Of a stretch of DNA of 64,000 nt, positions 48,708 through 57,319 are shown piece by piece. The DNA is from Pseudomonas sp. RSB 5.4 (GTDB taxonomy: Bacteria; Pseudomonadota; Gammaproteobacteria; Pseudomonadales; Pseudomonadaceae). A model generated the notes under the pieces. It was given only the letters and a program-made list of their open reading frames with translations, had not been told where the DNA came from and did no database searches. The translations under genes and the position numbers were made by a program. Each line of letters opens with the position of its first letter. Positions within the stretch are counted from its first letter, which is position 1. Location of the stretch: positions 1,144,501 through 1,208,500 of the forward strand of contig NZ_CP146986.1 in the NCBI RefSeq assembly GCF_037126175.1. The letters are read 5' to 3'.

Positions 48708-49045
48708 TGGCCATCGAGAGATTCAACTGGCCGACCGAGCGCGGGGAAACACCCGATATCAACTATCGGGTGCGCACCTCGAAATTCGGCGACGGCTATG
48801 CGCAGAACGTCGGCGACGGCCCGAACAACAAAGAGGACTCCTACCCGGTTACCTGCGTCGGCCAAAAGGCCACGGTGCTGGAGATCATGAAGTTCCTCGA
48901 CCGGCACGCCGGCGCGAAAGCGTTTCTCTGGACAACGCCGCTCGGCGAGGTCGGGCTGTTCACCTGCAAAAATCCCGCTCCCACTCCCATGGGCGGCGGA
49001 GTCTTCAAACTCACCGCCACGTTCGAGCGGGCATTCCAACCATAA
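48707..49045 (+). CDS. gpM-like minor tail protein
   Basis: 112 residues. ERFNWPTERGETPDINYRVR, SKFGDGYAQNVGDGPNN, FLDRHAGAKAFLWTTPLGEV match the phage minor tail (gpM) family at the base of the tail tube. First of the M-L-K set. Confidence 0.9.
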   Translation: MAIERFNWPTERGETPDINYRVRTSKFGDGYAQNVGDGPNNKEDSYPVTCVGQKATVLEIMKFLDRHAGAKAFLWTTPLGEVGLFTCKNPAPTPMGGGVFKLTATFERAFQP

Positions 49046-49054
49046 GGGGCAATC

Positions 49055-49804
49055 ATGCCGCTGATCAGTGACATCCAGGTTCTCGAGCCTGGCAGCGAAG
49101 TGCTGCTCTTTGAATTGGACGGCACAGACTACGGCGCGGACGTACTGCGCTTCCACGGGCACGCGATCCCCCATACGGCGGCCGAGCTGATCGCTGCCGG
49201 CGACAACGCGGACCAGCTGCCGGCGAAGGCGATCTACTGGCAAGGCAACGAGTACAGCGCCTGGCCGATGCAGATCGACGGCATCGAGGCGAACGGCGAC
49301 GGAACTGCCGTCCGGCCCACGTTATCGGTGGGTAACGTCAATGGGCGCATCACGGCGCTGTGCCTCGCGTTCGAAGATCTGCTCGAGTTCAAGTTGACCA
49401 TGCGTCATACGCTGGGCACCTACCTCGACGCGGCGAACTTCCCGGCCGGCAATCCGACGGCAGATCCAACCCAAGAGACGATCGAGGTCTGGTACATCGA
49501 CCAGAAGACGAACGAAGACGGGGAGAACGTTAGTTGGGAGCTGGCCAGCCCGGGCGACGTTGGATACGAGTCCATCGGCCGGCAGGCCACGACGCTGTGC
49601 CACTGGTGCCTTACCGGCGGCTACCGAGGGCCGAGCTGCGGCTACACCGGCCCGTACGTGACCAAGGACGGTGTTGTCACCGACAACCCTGAACTGGACG
49701 AGTGCGATGCCACACTGGGCAAGGGCTGCATCCCGCGCTTCGGCGAGGGCAACCCGCTGCCTTTCGGCGGCTTCCCGGCCGTTTCGCTGATTGCAAGGAG
49801 CTGA
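49055..49804 (+). CDS. gpL-like minor tail protein
   Basis: 249 residues. ISDIQVLEPGSEVLLFELDG at the N-terminus and a C-terminal Cys set (CHWCLTGGYRGPSCGYTG ... DECDATLGKGC) matching lambda gpL, whose four Cys bind an iron-sulfur cluster. A tail-tip hub part. Confidence 0.93.
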   Translation: MPLISDIQVLEPGSEVLLFELDGTDYGADVLRFHGHAIPHTAAELIAAGDNADQLPAKAIYWQGNEYSAWPMQIDGIEANGDGTAVRPTLSVGNVNGRITALCLAFEDLLEFKLTMRHTLGTYLDAANFPAGNPTADPTQETIEVWYIDQKTNEDGENVSWELASPGDVGYESIGRQATTLCHWCLTGGYRGPSCGYTGPYVTKDGVVTDNPELDECDATLGKGCIPRFGEGNPLPFGGFPAVSLIARS

Positions 49805-49805
49805 T

Positions 49806-50561
49806 ATGCGCAAACACATTTTGAATGCGATCCAAGCGCATGCAGCTGCCGAGTACCCGAAAGAGTGCTGCGGGCTGCTGCTGGCCGTGGGCCGCAAACA
49901 GCAGTATTACCCGTGCCGCAACGTCTCGACCGAGCCGAACGAGGAATTTCGAATCGACCCAGAGGAATACGCGGCGGCCGAAGACGTCGGCGAAGTGATC
50001 GGCGTGGTGCACTCGCATCCAGACGCTACCAGCCGGCCTTCGCCGCGCGACCTCGCGATGTGCGAAGCGACCGCGTTGCCCTGGCACATTCTGAGTTGGC
50101 CCGAGGGCGATCTGCGAACCATCACACCGTCCGGCGAGGTGCCGCTGCTAAAGCGGCCTTTCGTACACGGCGCCTGGGACTGCTGGCAGGTCTGCGCGGA
50201 TTGGTACAAGCGCGAATGGGGGCTTGAGTTCGAGGCCTTCAAGCGCGCAGATGGTTGGTGGGAGAACAAGGAAAACACCAGTCTGTACGAGGCGAACTAC
50301 GAGGCCGCCGGGTTCTACCGGGTCGACCAGCCGCAGCGCGGCGACATGATCGTGATGGAAGTAGGGCGGACGGTTTACCCGAATCATGCTGGGATCTTCC
50401 TCGGCGCTGACCCGGCGCTGCGGGGTGAGGACGCGACGACGTTCGGCCCCGGGCCGTTCCTGCTGCACCACCTGTACGGACGACCATCGGAGGTCATCGT
50501 TTTCGGTGGGCCGTGGCTTGACCGGACGCGCATGATCCTCAGGCACAAAGATGCGAAATAA
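49806..50561 (+). CDS. gpK-like tail-tip JAMM + NlpC/P60 protein
   Basis: 251 residues, two enzymatic domains. JAMM: Glu20 (YPKECCGLLL) and His69-x-His71-x7-Ser79-x2-Asp82 (HSHPDATSRPSPRD), complete. NlpC/P60: Cys126 (AWDCWQVC) and PNHAGIFL for the His. Such proteins process tail components and cut cell-wall peptide during DNA entry. ATG 49806 follows AAGGAGCTGAT. Confidence 0.93.
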   Translation: MRKHILNAIQAHAAAEYPKECCGLLLAVGRKQQYYPCRNVSTEPNEEFRIDPEEYAAAEDVGEVIGVVHSHPDATSRPSPRDLAMCEATALPWHILSWPEGDLRTITPSGEVPLLKRPFVHGAWDCWQVCADWYKREWGLEFEAFKRADGWWENKENTSLYEANYEAAGFYRVDQPQRGDMIVMEVGRTVYPNHAGIFLGADPALRGEDATTFGPGPFLLHHLYGRPSEVIVFGGPWLDRTRMILRHKDAK

Positions 50562-50596
50562 ATCAGCTATCGCGCCAAAGCTGCAAGGAGGGCTTT

Positions 50597-50833
50597 ATGA
50601 GTCGATCTGCTTGGATTGAGGAGCACGCAATGGCGAATCTAGCAAGATTCGCCGATTGCACGTCAACTGAAATATCCAATGTAATTGTTACGGATGTGAT
50701 GGTCGAAGCTGCCATGGAGTACGTTTACAGCCTGTACGACCCGCTCATCACAACTCTCTTGTTGGAAGATCTCTTTAGGATCATGTCAGTGCATCAACCG
50801 AAGGCTCCGGTAGAGAGAGCAGCGCTTCCCTGA
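50597..50833 (+). CDS. Small hypothetical protein in the tail-tip accessory region
   Basis: 78 residues (MSRSAWIEEHAMANLARFAD...). AAGGAGGGCTTT precedes ATG 50597. Its last 50 bp overlap the oppositely oriented gene at 50781. No family recognised. Marks the left end of a 2.4-kb accessory insert that separates gpK from gpI. Confidence 0.6.
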   Translation: MSRSAWIEEHAMANLARFADCTSTEISNVIVTDVMVEAAMEYVYSLYDPLITTLLLEDLFRIMSVHQPKAPVERAALP

Positions 50834-51407
50834 CCTTGATTTCAATCTCATCAAACTGTTCGAACCGCTCTGTCACTGTCGATGCTGGTGTCCTGCCTGT
50901 AATAACGTCGGCTACCAGCTCGAGGTTGGAGCTGGTGAATATCAGGTTAAGCGCGAGAACTTTTAGATTCTCCAGTGTAAATTCTTTTATTATCTGCCCG
51001 CCCTCCGAGTCCCTGCGGATATCGCAGGCTGCATTCGCATACTCGGCACCTTCTGGAGACGGATACCACTGCCAGTGAGCAACTTCGTTACGAATTTTCG
51101 AAAGTTCCTCGTAGTCCTTTAAGCATCTGTTTAAGCGCTCTAAGATAGGTGCAGGCGTAATGGGGGGCGTGGTTTTTGTCTTGTGGTTGGCGAAGTCCTT
51201 GACTACACGAAGCAGCGCGCTGCCACGTAGTCCCAGTGATTTCGCCAAGATAAACGATTTCGCCTCGGGGACCTGGGTGTAGTACTGGAACAGCCTCATC
51301 AGAGGAGACTCAAAAAGGGCGTGATTTACCGCAATTTGTCCGATTTCTTTTTTCATCGCGTCACTTGGACCAGCCCGATATCCCCATTTCCCGCTATCAC
51401 TACTCAC
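50781..51407 (-). CDS. Helical protein with RNxxxH (HEPN-like) motif
   Basis: 208 residues from GTG 51407, which has GGAGGTCGAT in front; the frame extends to 51524 but would overlap the next gene. All-helical, with KIRNEVAHWQW near residue 120, the R-N-x3-H signature of HEPN-type RNases found in many defence and toxin proteins. Lower GC than neighbours, and antisense to the late genes. Candidate phage-exclusion or toxin gene. Confidence 0.6.
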   Translation of the reverse strand: MSSDSGKWGYRAGPSDAMKKEIGQIAVNHALFESPLMRLFQYYTQVPEAKSFILAKSLGLRGSALLRVVKDFANHKTKTTPPITPAPILERLNRCLKDYEELSKIRNEVAHWQWYPSPEGAEYANAACDIRRDSEGGQIIKEFTLENLKVLALNLIFTSSNLELVADVITGRTPASTVTERFEQFDEIEIKVREALLSLPEPSVDALT

Positions 51408-51487
51408 ATCGACCTCCAGGTCATAAACGCGCCGAAATTGGCGCAATCCCAGTCCTTGGGCTTGCAGGCAAAGGACTGGGGAATCCT

Positions 51488-51748
51488 TTAGCCTTTTGTC
51501 TGAGTCTTGACTATCAGCTGCCACTGCACGGGAACCGATGAGTTGGCGTGCTGGTGCCGATTTTGTGGCGGGAACTTATCGCCCTTGTTGGAGGTGATTT
51601 CATCGCCGCAACCTGTGCACCGATAAATGCCAGAAGCCGGTACAGCTGCGCCAATGCCGTAAACGTATTGCCACTTCTCTACCTCATCAAGAATCGTCGG
51701 CGCGATCTTCCTAACATAGTGAGCGGTGTTCGCAATTACCTCTGCCAT
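51488..51748 (-). CDS. Small protein with a CxxC unit
   Basis: 86 residues from MAEVIANTAHYVRKIAPTIL (GAGGGA 6 nt upstream of ATG 51748). IYRCTGCGDEITSNKGDKF holds the only Cys pair; C-terminal PPQNRHQHANSSVPVQWQL may add ligands. Upstream partner of the HEPN-like gene, 80 bp apart on the same strand, so perhaps its regulator or antitoxin; inference only. Confidence 0.55.
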   Translation of the reverse strand: MAEVIANTAHYVRKIAPTILDEVEKWQYVYGIGAAVPASGIYRCTGCGDEITSNKGDKFPPQNRHQHANSSVPVQWQLIVKTQTKG

Positions 51749-51943
51749 CTTCAATCCCTCGTATGGATTTATCGGAGGCATAACGCTACTACGGGCATGT
51801 TGGCGGTGGTTACTGGAGTTCCATCCAGACTGGATGCCTGGACAGGCTTGGCCAGCGCGAGTGATGGCAATTTGACTCGTACTTGAGTGTGACTGTAGAT
51901 TTTGCAACGCGCGACCGGCTCGGATCGTGAATAAACTCAGCAG

Positions 51944-52141
51944 ATGAAGGGAATGAAATTGGCCAAATTTATGTGGATCGTCACCATCGTTATGTCGTTG
52001 ATCGGTGCACTTGTTGGGTTCGGCGGGATGTTGTTGGCAAAAAGCGCTCCTCAAGAAGCCGCAGCGGCAGCGATGGGATTGACCTGCGCGGTGATTCCAT
52101 ACTGCATCGCTCGAGCGTTCAGCGAGCTTCGTTCGCTATAA
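51944..52141 (+). CDS. Small membrane protein
   Basis: 65 residues. Two hydrophobic helices (FMWIVTIVMSLIGALVGFGG MLL and AAMGLTCAVIPYCIARAF). The start is uncertain between 51944 and 51953. A terminator follows at 52159. Possibly an envelope protein for superinfection exclusion; no motif. Confidence 0.6.
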   Translation: MKGMKLAKFMWIVTIVMSLIGALVGFGGMLLAKSAPQEAAAAAMGLTCAVIPYCIARAFSELRSL

Positions 52142-52158
52142 ATTATCAAGTGGTACAG

Positions 52159-52186
52159 AAAGCCCAGTCTGCGCTGGGCTTTTTCA
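52159..52186 (+). terminator. Terminator
   Basis: AAAGCCCAG / CTGGGCTTT stem, T5 tail, just past the membrane protein gene. Confidence 0.85.
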
Positions 52187-52237
52187 TTTCCGTATGCCCC
52201 GGTGATATCGTGCACCGTTTACACAGGAGTGACCTGC

Positions 52238-52579
52238 ATGAAATTGATCGTAGGGGCGTTGGCAGTAGCGCTGTTGGCGGGGTGCTCTGATAGCGGACCA
52301 ATAAAGGTTGGGCCTGACACCTACACGATTTCGACTCGGGTGCCTTTCGGCGGACCTGCCTCTGCGAAAGGCCAAGCCTTGAAGGAGGCGAACGTGTTTT
52401 GCGCCTCACAGGGGCGTGAAATACTCCTCGACCACATGCAGGCAAGTGAATGTGCGCTGCATGGTGGTTGCGGCGAAGCGGAGATCTATTTCTTCTGTTT
52501 GGCAGCCGGTGATCCTCAGTTGAAGCGGCAGAAGTACAGTCCTGATCCAACTCAGAAAATTGAGATCGACCAACGATAA
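52238..52579 (+). CDS. Lipoprotein 1 of the tail-tip accessory region
   Basis: 113 residues. Signal peptide MKLIVGALAVALLAGC with lipidated Cys16. The mature part has four further Cys (VFCASQGREI, ASECALHGGCGEAEIYFFC), likely disulfide-bonded in the periplasm. ACAGGAGTGACCTGC precedes ATG 52238. The signal sequence is nearly the same as in the next gene. Superinfection-exclusion lipoproteins often sit here in siphophages (compare T5 Llp, N15 Cor). Confidence 0.75.
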   Translation: MKLIVGALAVALLAGCSDSGPIKVGPDTYTISTRVPFGGPASAKGQALKEANVFCASQGREILLDHMQASECALHGGCGEAEIYFFCLAAGDPQLKRQKYSPDPTQKIEIDQR

Positions 52580-52636
52580 TCGCTGAGGCGCCTATTAGGT
52601 CCGATCGGCCGACGATCAAATTCATAAGGAACAAGT

Positions 52637-53035
52637 ATGCGGATTTTTATTGGAGCGCTGGCGGTAGCGCTGTTGGCGGGGTGTGCGACTTCGCCGGTGC
52701 CGTCTGGAAAGGCTGACCCTGTGCCGAGCTCGCGCCTGTTCGCATATCAGAAGCCGGCCTCCGGTGACGCTGTATTGATCATTACCCGTGATTCCGGCTT
52801 TGTTGGTGGCGGCTGCAACACATCCGTGAGCATCGACGGGCGAAAAGCTGCCGAGATTGGTTCTGGTGAAACTGCAAAGTTCTACGTCACCGCCGGTGAG
52901 CACATCGTCGGTGCATCGTCATGCGGCAGCGGACTTAAAGAGCGGGAAGCCAACATAAAGGCTGGTGCCACCAAGAAATTCAGGATATCCATCGACTCAT
53001 CAATGAGCATGGATTTATCACCCACGATGCAATGA
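52637..53035 (+). CDS. Lipoprotein 2, DUF2846-like
   Basis: 132 residues. Lipobox MRIFIGALAVALLAGCATSP (Cys16). The mature part reads FAYQKPASGDAVLIITRDSG FVGG, CNTSVSIDGRKAAEIGSGET, FYVTAGEHIVG, matching the DUF2846 pattern (LYVYR...VxIDGxxVAxLxxGxFxxVxVxPGxH). Outer-membrane or periplasmic. It shares its leader with lipoprotein 1 and ends at a terminator. Confidence 0.78.
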   Translation: MRIFIGALAVALLAGCATSPVPSGKADPVPSSRLFAYQKPASGDAVLIITRDSGFVGGGCNTSVSIDGRKAAEIGSGETAKFYVTAGEHIVGASSCGSGLKEREANIKAGATKKFRISIDSSMSMDLSPTMQ

Positions 53036-53039
53036 CAAA

Positions 53040-53061
53040 GCCGCCTACGGGCGGTTTTTTA
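53040..53061 (+). terminator. Terminator
   Basis: CCGCC-TAC-GGGCGG hairpin with T6, between lipoprotein 2 and the gpI gene. Confidence 0.8.
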
Positions 53062-53076
53062 TGACCGGAGAAAACT

Positions 53077-53667
53077 GTGGCAGCGACGGTAAGTAACAAC
53101 CCAGCCATGACGACCATTCTTCTTTCAGGGCCGCTTATCAAGCTGTTTGGTCGTGTCCATCACCGCGAGCTTGGCAGCAAATCCGTGGGCGAGGCATTCA
53201 AAGCGTTGAAGTGCACTATTGAAGGATTCGAAGGCGCCATTAAAGATCTTGAGCGCAAAGGGATGCGCTTTGCCATTTTCAGAAACCGGAAAAACGTAGC
53301 TGAAAAAGATTTCGGTCTCGGCGGAGCCCAAGAGATTCGAATTGTCCCAGTGATTTCCGGGAGCAAGCGTGCAGGTCTATTACAGACAGTAATTGGAGCT
53401 GTGCTAATCGTCGCCGGCACCTATTTCGGCCAGACCTGGGCCGTCCAAATGGGGGTTGCCCTCGTTGCTGGCGGCGTCGTGCAGATGCTCAGCCCACAGG
53501 CCAAGGGACTTTCTCAAAGCGCATCTCCTGAAAACGCACCGTCCTACGCCTTCGGCAGCGCCAAGAACACCACGGCCAGCGGCAATCCGGTACCGATCTG
53601 CATCGGAGAGCGCCGGTGGGGTGGAATGATCATCTCGGCCTCGATCCTGGCTGAAGACAAAGTGTAA
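53077..53667 (+). CDS. gpI-like tail assembly protein
   Basis: 196 residues, GTG start at 53077 (GGAGAAAACT upstream). Lambda tail-I marks: MTTILLSGPLIKLFGRVHHR, VGEAFKALKCTIEGFE, FRNRKNVAEKDFGLG, a hydrophobic pair (LLQTVIGAVLIVAGTYF; VGVALVAGGVVQMLSP) and IGERRWGG near the end. Required for assembly of the tip, just before gpJ. Confidence 0.9.
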   Translation: MAATVSNNPAMTTILLSGPLIKLFGRVHHRELGSKSVGEAFKALKCTIEGFEGAIKDLERKGMRFAIFRNRKNVAEKDFGLGGAQEIRIVPVISGSKRAGLLQTVIGAVLIVAGTYFGQTWAVQMGVALVAGGVVQMLSPQAKGLSQSASPENAPSYAFGSAKNTTASGNPVPICIGERRWGGMIISASILAEDKV

Positions 53668-53685
53668 GCAGGACAGCAACACACC

Positions 53686-53710
53686 AACCGCCCGCGAGGC
53701 GGTTTTTTTA
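53686..53710 (+). terminator. Terminator before gpJ
   Basis: AACCGCC / GGCGGTT stem with T7. As with other intra-late terminators here, full late expression would need antitermination. Confidence 0.85.
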
Positions 53711-53725
53711 TGCCTGGAGGAAAGC

Positions 53726-56700
53726 ATGGGCGCAGCGCAACAGATCGAGATCCACGGCGAGAAGGGCGGCAGCAGCAAGCCGAAGTCGCCGGTCGAAGCC
53801 AGCGATAGCCTGCGCTCGACCAACCTTGCGAAACTGTTGATCGCCGTGGGCGAGGGGGAGTTCGACAGCGTACCGACCGATTACGACATCTACCTGAACA
53901 ACACACCGATCCGCGATGCCAGCGGCAACTACAACTTCCCGAACGTGAAGTGGGACTGGCGCTCTGGCTCGGTGGTTCAGACCTATATCCCGGGCATCCC
54001 GTCCGTGGAAAACGAGACCTCGTTGAACATTGAGCTGCGCAGCGACGCGCCGTGGGTGCGCTCGATCAGTAACACCCAATTGTCGGCGGTGCGCATGCGC
54101 TTTGCGTGGGAGGCGCTACAGCGCGCAGATGATGAGAGCAATGTCGGCGGCTACCGCATCGAGTACGCCGTCGACTTAGCCACCGACGGCGGCGCCTATC
54201 AGCAGGTGCTGGTGGACGCTGTCGACGGCAAGACCACCACGCGCTACGAGCGTTCGCGCCGTATCGATCTGCCGACTGCCACTACGGGCTGGCAGATCCG
54301 CGTGCGCCGCCTGACGCCGAACCAGAACAGTAATAAGGTGGCTGACAAGATGGTGATCGCCGGCTACACCGAGGTGATCGACGCCAAGCTGCGCTACCCC
54401 AACACCGCGCTGCTCTACATCGAGTTCGACGCCGAGCAAGTCACCAACATCCCGGCGGTGACCGTGAAGTGCAAGGCCCGGCGCTGGATGGTGCCGAGCA
54501 ACTACGATCCGATTCAGCGCACCTACACCGGGACGTGGGACGGCTCGATGAAATCGGCCTGGACCAACAACCCGGCGTGGATCACCTACGGCATCTGCAC
54601 CGAAGACCGATTCGGCCTCGGCAAACGCATCAAGCCGTTCATGGTCGACAAGTGGGAGCTTTACCGGATTGCCCAGTATTGCGATCAACTGGTGCCGAAC
54701 GGGCTTGCCGGTCAGGAGCCGCGCTTCCTCTGCGATATGAACCTGCAGGGCAAGGCCGACGCCTGGTCGCTGCTGCGCGATATCTCGGCGATTTACCGGG
54801 GCATGACGTATTGGGCGCAAGGCCAGCTGGTGATGCAGGCCGACATGCCGCGCGCGCAGGACTTCGACTACGTCTTCACCCGGGCCAACGTGATCGACGG
54901 CAAATTCTCGTATGGCAGCGCCTCGGCGAAGACCCGGTACACCCGGGCACTGGTCAGCTACGACAACCCGGCCAACAACTACGACACCGACGTCATTCCG
55001 TTTGCGGATCTGGATCTGCAGCGCCGTTACGGCGACCGGCCGACCGAACTGAGCGCCATTGGCTGCACCCGCGCATCCGAGGCCCAGCGCCGCGGCAAGT
55101 GGGCGATCTTGAGCAACAACCAGGACCGCACCGTGTCGTTCAAGACCGGCATGGAGGGCGTTATTCCGCTGCCGGGCCATATCATCCCAGTGGCGGATTC
55201 GCTGCTGGCTGGGCGGGAGGTCGGCGGGCGGATCTCGTCAGCGGCTGGCCGCGTCGTCACGCTCGATCGCGATACCCAGGCCAAGGCCGGCGACCGGTTG
55301 ATCATCAACCTGCCGGGCGGCCGCGCCGAGGGCCGCACCGTGCAGAGCGTCAATGGCCGCGCGGTGACGGTGACTGTCGCCTACAGCGAGCCACCAGTCG
55401 CGCAATTGCAATGGGCGCTTGATGCCGATGATCTGGCGATCCCGCTGTACCGCGTGCTGCGCACCAAGCGCACCACCGAAGGCGACTTCGAGATCAGCGC
55501 GCTGCAGTTCGAGCCGAGCAAATTTGCCCACATCGATACCGGTGCGCGCCTGGAAGAGCGGCCGATCAGCGTGATTCCGATCACCGTCGTACCGGCTCCG
55601 GCGAGTGTGTCCCTCGCATCGACGTCGTCGGTGGTGCAGGGCCTGTCGGTGGCTACCATGACGATCAGCTGGCCCGCCGTTGATGGCGCGGTCGGCTACG
55701 ACGTGGAGTGGCGCAAGGACAGCGGCAACTGGATCAAGGTCCAGCGTACCGGCATGACCAACGTTGACGTGGTCGGCATTTACGCTGGCGCCTACGTGGC
55801 CCGGGTTCGCGCGGTGAGTGCGTTCGACATCTCGTCGCAGTGGCGCAACTCGATCCTGACCAACCTGAAGGGAAAGCAAGGGCTGCCGCCGGCGGTGTCG
55901 TTCCTGACAGCCACAAGCCTTGTCTATGGCATCAGATTGGCGTGGGGTTTTCCACCAGGCGCAGAGGACACTCAGCGAACAGAAGTCTGGTACAGCAAGA
56001 CGACGTCTCAAGACGACGCGATTAAGCTCGGTGACTTCGCCTATCCGCAGGCATCGTACGAAATGCAGAACATCCTGGCCGGTGCCAGTTTCTTCTTTTG
56101 GGCTCGTCTAGTGGATCGAATCGGTAACATCGGGCCATGGTATCCGGTAGGCCTCGGAGTCAACGGCCAAGCCAGTTCGGATCAGACCGAGTACGAGAAA
56201 TATTTCTCCGGCCAGATCGGCGAGTCTGCGCTGGGCAAGCACCTCGGCGATCGTATCAACCTCATTGACGGGCCTGCCGATTTGCTGGGGTCGGTCAACA
56301 ACCGTATCCAGGTCGTGTCCGGTGAAGTGGATGCGATATCGGAAAAGGTTGATGGGGTGTTTGCACAGGTCAATCCGCCTTTGGCGGGTGAAACTGAAGG
56401 CTATGCGGGCTCGACTCAAGCCTTCGTTGGCGTCTGGTCATTGCAGTCTGCTGTAATCGAAGGCGACGTCGCCACTGGCAAGCTCGTCGAGACCGTTCAG
56501 GTCGAGATGGGTAAGAACAGCGCCGCGATCCAGGAGGTCAGCCAAGCGCAAGTTTCCCTCGACGGAAAGGCGTCGACGATGTGGTCTGTGAAAATGCAGA
56601 TCGACTCAAACGGTCGTTACATCGCGGCAGGCATTGGGCTCGGTATCGAGAACGGCCCGGCGGGTCTGCAGAGTCAGTTCCTGGTGAGTGCTGATCGGTT

Positions 56701-56998
56701 CGCTGTTGTGAACGGCTTGGGCGGTAGTCCCAGCGCACCGTTCGTAGTGCAGAACGGACAGACATTTATCAGCTCGCTCTTCGTGGCAGACGGGACGATC
56801 ACGAACGCCAAGATCGGCAGCTACATCAGCTCGACCAACTACATCGCTGGCCAGCAGGGCTGGATTCTCAACAAAGACGGAACGCTTGAGATCAACGGAA
56901 TCGTCCCGGGTCAGGGGCGGCTGGTGATCAACTCGCTCAACGTCTCTGTCTACGACGCTAACAACGTGTTGCGTGTGCGGCTCGGCTATTTGGGGTGA
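53726..56998 (+). CDS. gpJ-like host-specificity tail-tip protein
   Basis: 1090 residues. Starts with QQIEIHGEKGGSSKPKSPVE ASDSLRSTNLAKLL, then the gpJ core (VSDNTQ-like WTNNPAWITYGICTEDRFGL; ISAIYRGMTYWAQGQLVMQA), a fibronectin-III-like unit (about 630-700, SWPAVDGAVGYDVEWRKDSG), and a C-terminal DUF1983-like domain with central-fibre repeats (about 830-1090). Reads the host receptor; the C-terminal third is the usual variable part. GGAGGAAAGC precedes ATG 53726. Confidence 0.95.
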   Translation: MGAAQQIEIHGEKGGSSKPKSPVEASDSLRSTNLAKLLIAVGEGEFDSVPTDYDIYLNNTPIRDASGNYNFPNVKWDWRSGSVVQTYIPGIPSVENETSLNIELRSDAPWVRSISNTQLSAVRMRFAWEALQRADDESNVGGYRIEYAVDLATDGGAYQQVLVDAVDGKTTTRYERSRRIDLPTATTGWQIRVRRLTPNQNSNKVADKMVIAGYTEVIDAKLRYPNTALLYIEFDAEQVTNIPAVTVKCKARRWMVPSNYDPIQRTYTGTWDGSMKSAWTNNPAWITYGICTEDRFGLGKRIKPFMVDKWELYRIAQYCDQLVPNGLAGQEPRFLCDMNLQGKADAWSLLRDISAIYRGMTYWAQGQLVMQADMPRAQDFDYVFTRANVIDGKFSYGSASAKTRYTRALVSYDNPANNYDTDVIPFADLDLQRRYGDRPTELSAIGCTRASEAQRRGKWAILSNNQDRTVSFKTGMEGVIPLPGHIIPVADSLLAGREVGGRISSAAGRVVTLDRDTQAKAGDRLIINLPGGRAEGRTVQSVNGRAVTVTVAYSEPPVAQLQWALDADDLAIPLYRVLRTKRTTEGDFEISALQFEPSKFAHIDTGARLEERPISVIPITVVPAPASVSLASTSSVVQGLSVATMTISWPAVDGAVGYDVEWRKDSGNWIKVQRTGMTNVDVVGIYAGAYVARVRAVSAFDISSQWRNSILTNLKGKQGLPPAVSFLTATSLVYGIRLAWGFPPGAEDTQRTEVWYSKTTSQDDAIKLGDFAYPQASYEMQNILAGASFFFWARLVDRIGNIGPWYPVGLGVNGQASSDQTEYEKYFSGQIGESALGKHLGDRINLIDGPADLLGSVNNRIQVVSGEVDAISEKVDGVFAQVNPPLAGETEGYAGSTQAFVGVWSLQSAVIEGDVATGKLVETVQVEMGKNSAAIQEVSQAQVSLDGKASTMWSVKMQIDSNGRYIAAGIGLGIENGPAGLQSQFLVSADRFAVVNGLGGSPSAPFVVQNGQTFISSLFVADGTITNAKIGSYISSTNYIAGQQGWILNKDGTLEINGIVPGQGRLVINSLNVSVYDANNVLRVRLGYLG

Positions 56999-57001
56999 TC
57001 A

Positions 57002-57319
57002 ATGGAAGATGGCATGCGGATCTGGGGCGCCGATGGCGCGCTCCAGGTCGACGAAAACTCGTTCACCATCCGCGTGGTGCTATCGACGTTGGTGACTTTT
57101 AGCAACGCCGCGAAGACCAACCAGGATTTTTCGGTTCCAGGCGTTGGACCAGCGAACGGTTGCGCGATTGTGGTTCCAATTGGAGCGTACACCGACCAAC
57201 AGCAGCAGTTTGAAACTGAACTCGTCGACAACGTGGCGAGGGTCTACAACCACACGCGGGGGTACGCCAGTACGATCGCTTCAGGGACGATGAGGCTGAT
57301 CGTGATGAGGTTTAACTGA
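57002..57319 (+). CDS. Tail-tip accessory protein
   Basis: 105 residues, beta-rich (MRIWGADGALQVDENSFTIR, VTFSNAAKTNQDFSVPGVGP). Starts 3 bp after gpJ and ends overlapping the next gene. Resembles the small proteins attached to the J fibre in Pseudomonas phages (RIWxxxGxLxLDxxxFTxR). Confidence 0.75.
   Translation: MEDGMRIWGADGALQVDENSFTIRVVLSTLVTFSNAAKTNQDFSVPGVGPANGCAIVVPIGAYTDQQQQFETELVDNVARVYNHTRGYASTIASGTMRLIVMRFN

Noticed and set aside
54176..55180. 334-residue minus-strand frame
   Set aside because: Shadow of gpJ; no motif.
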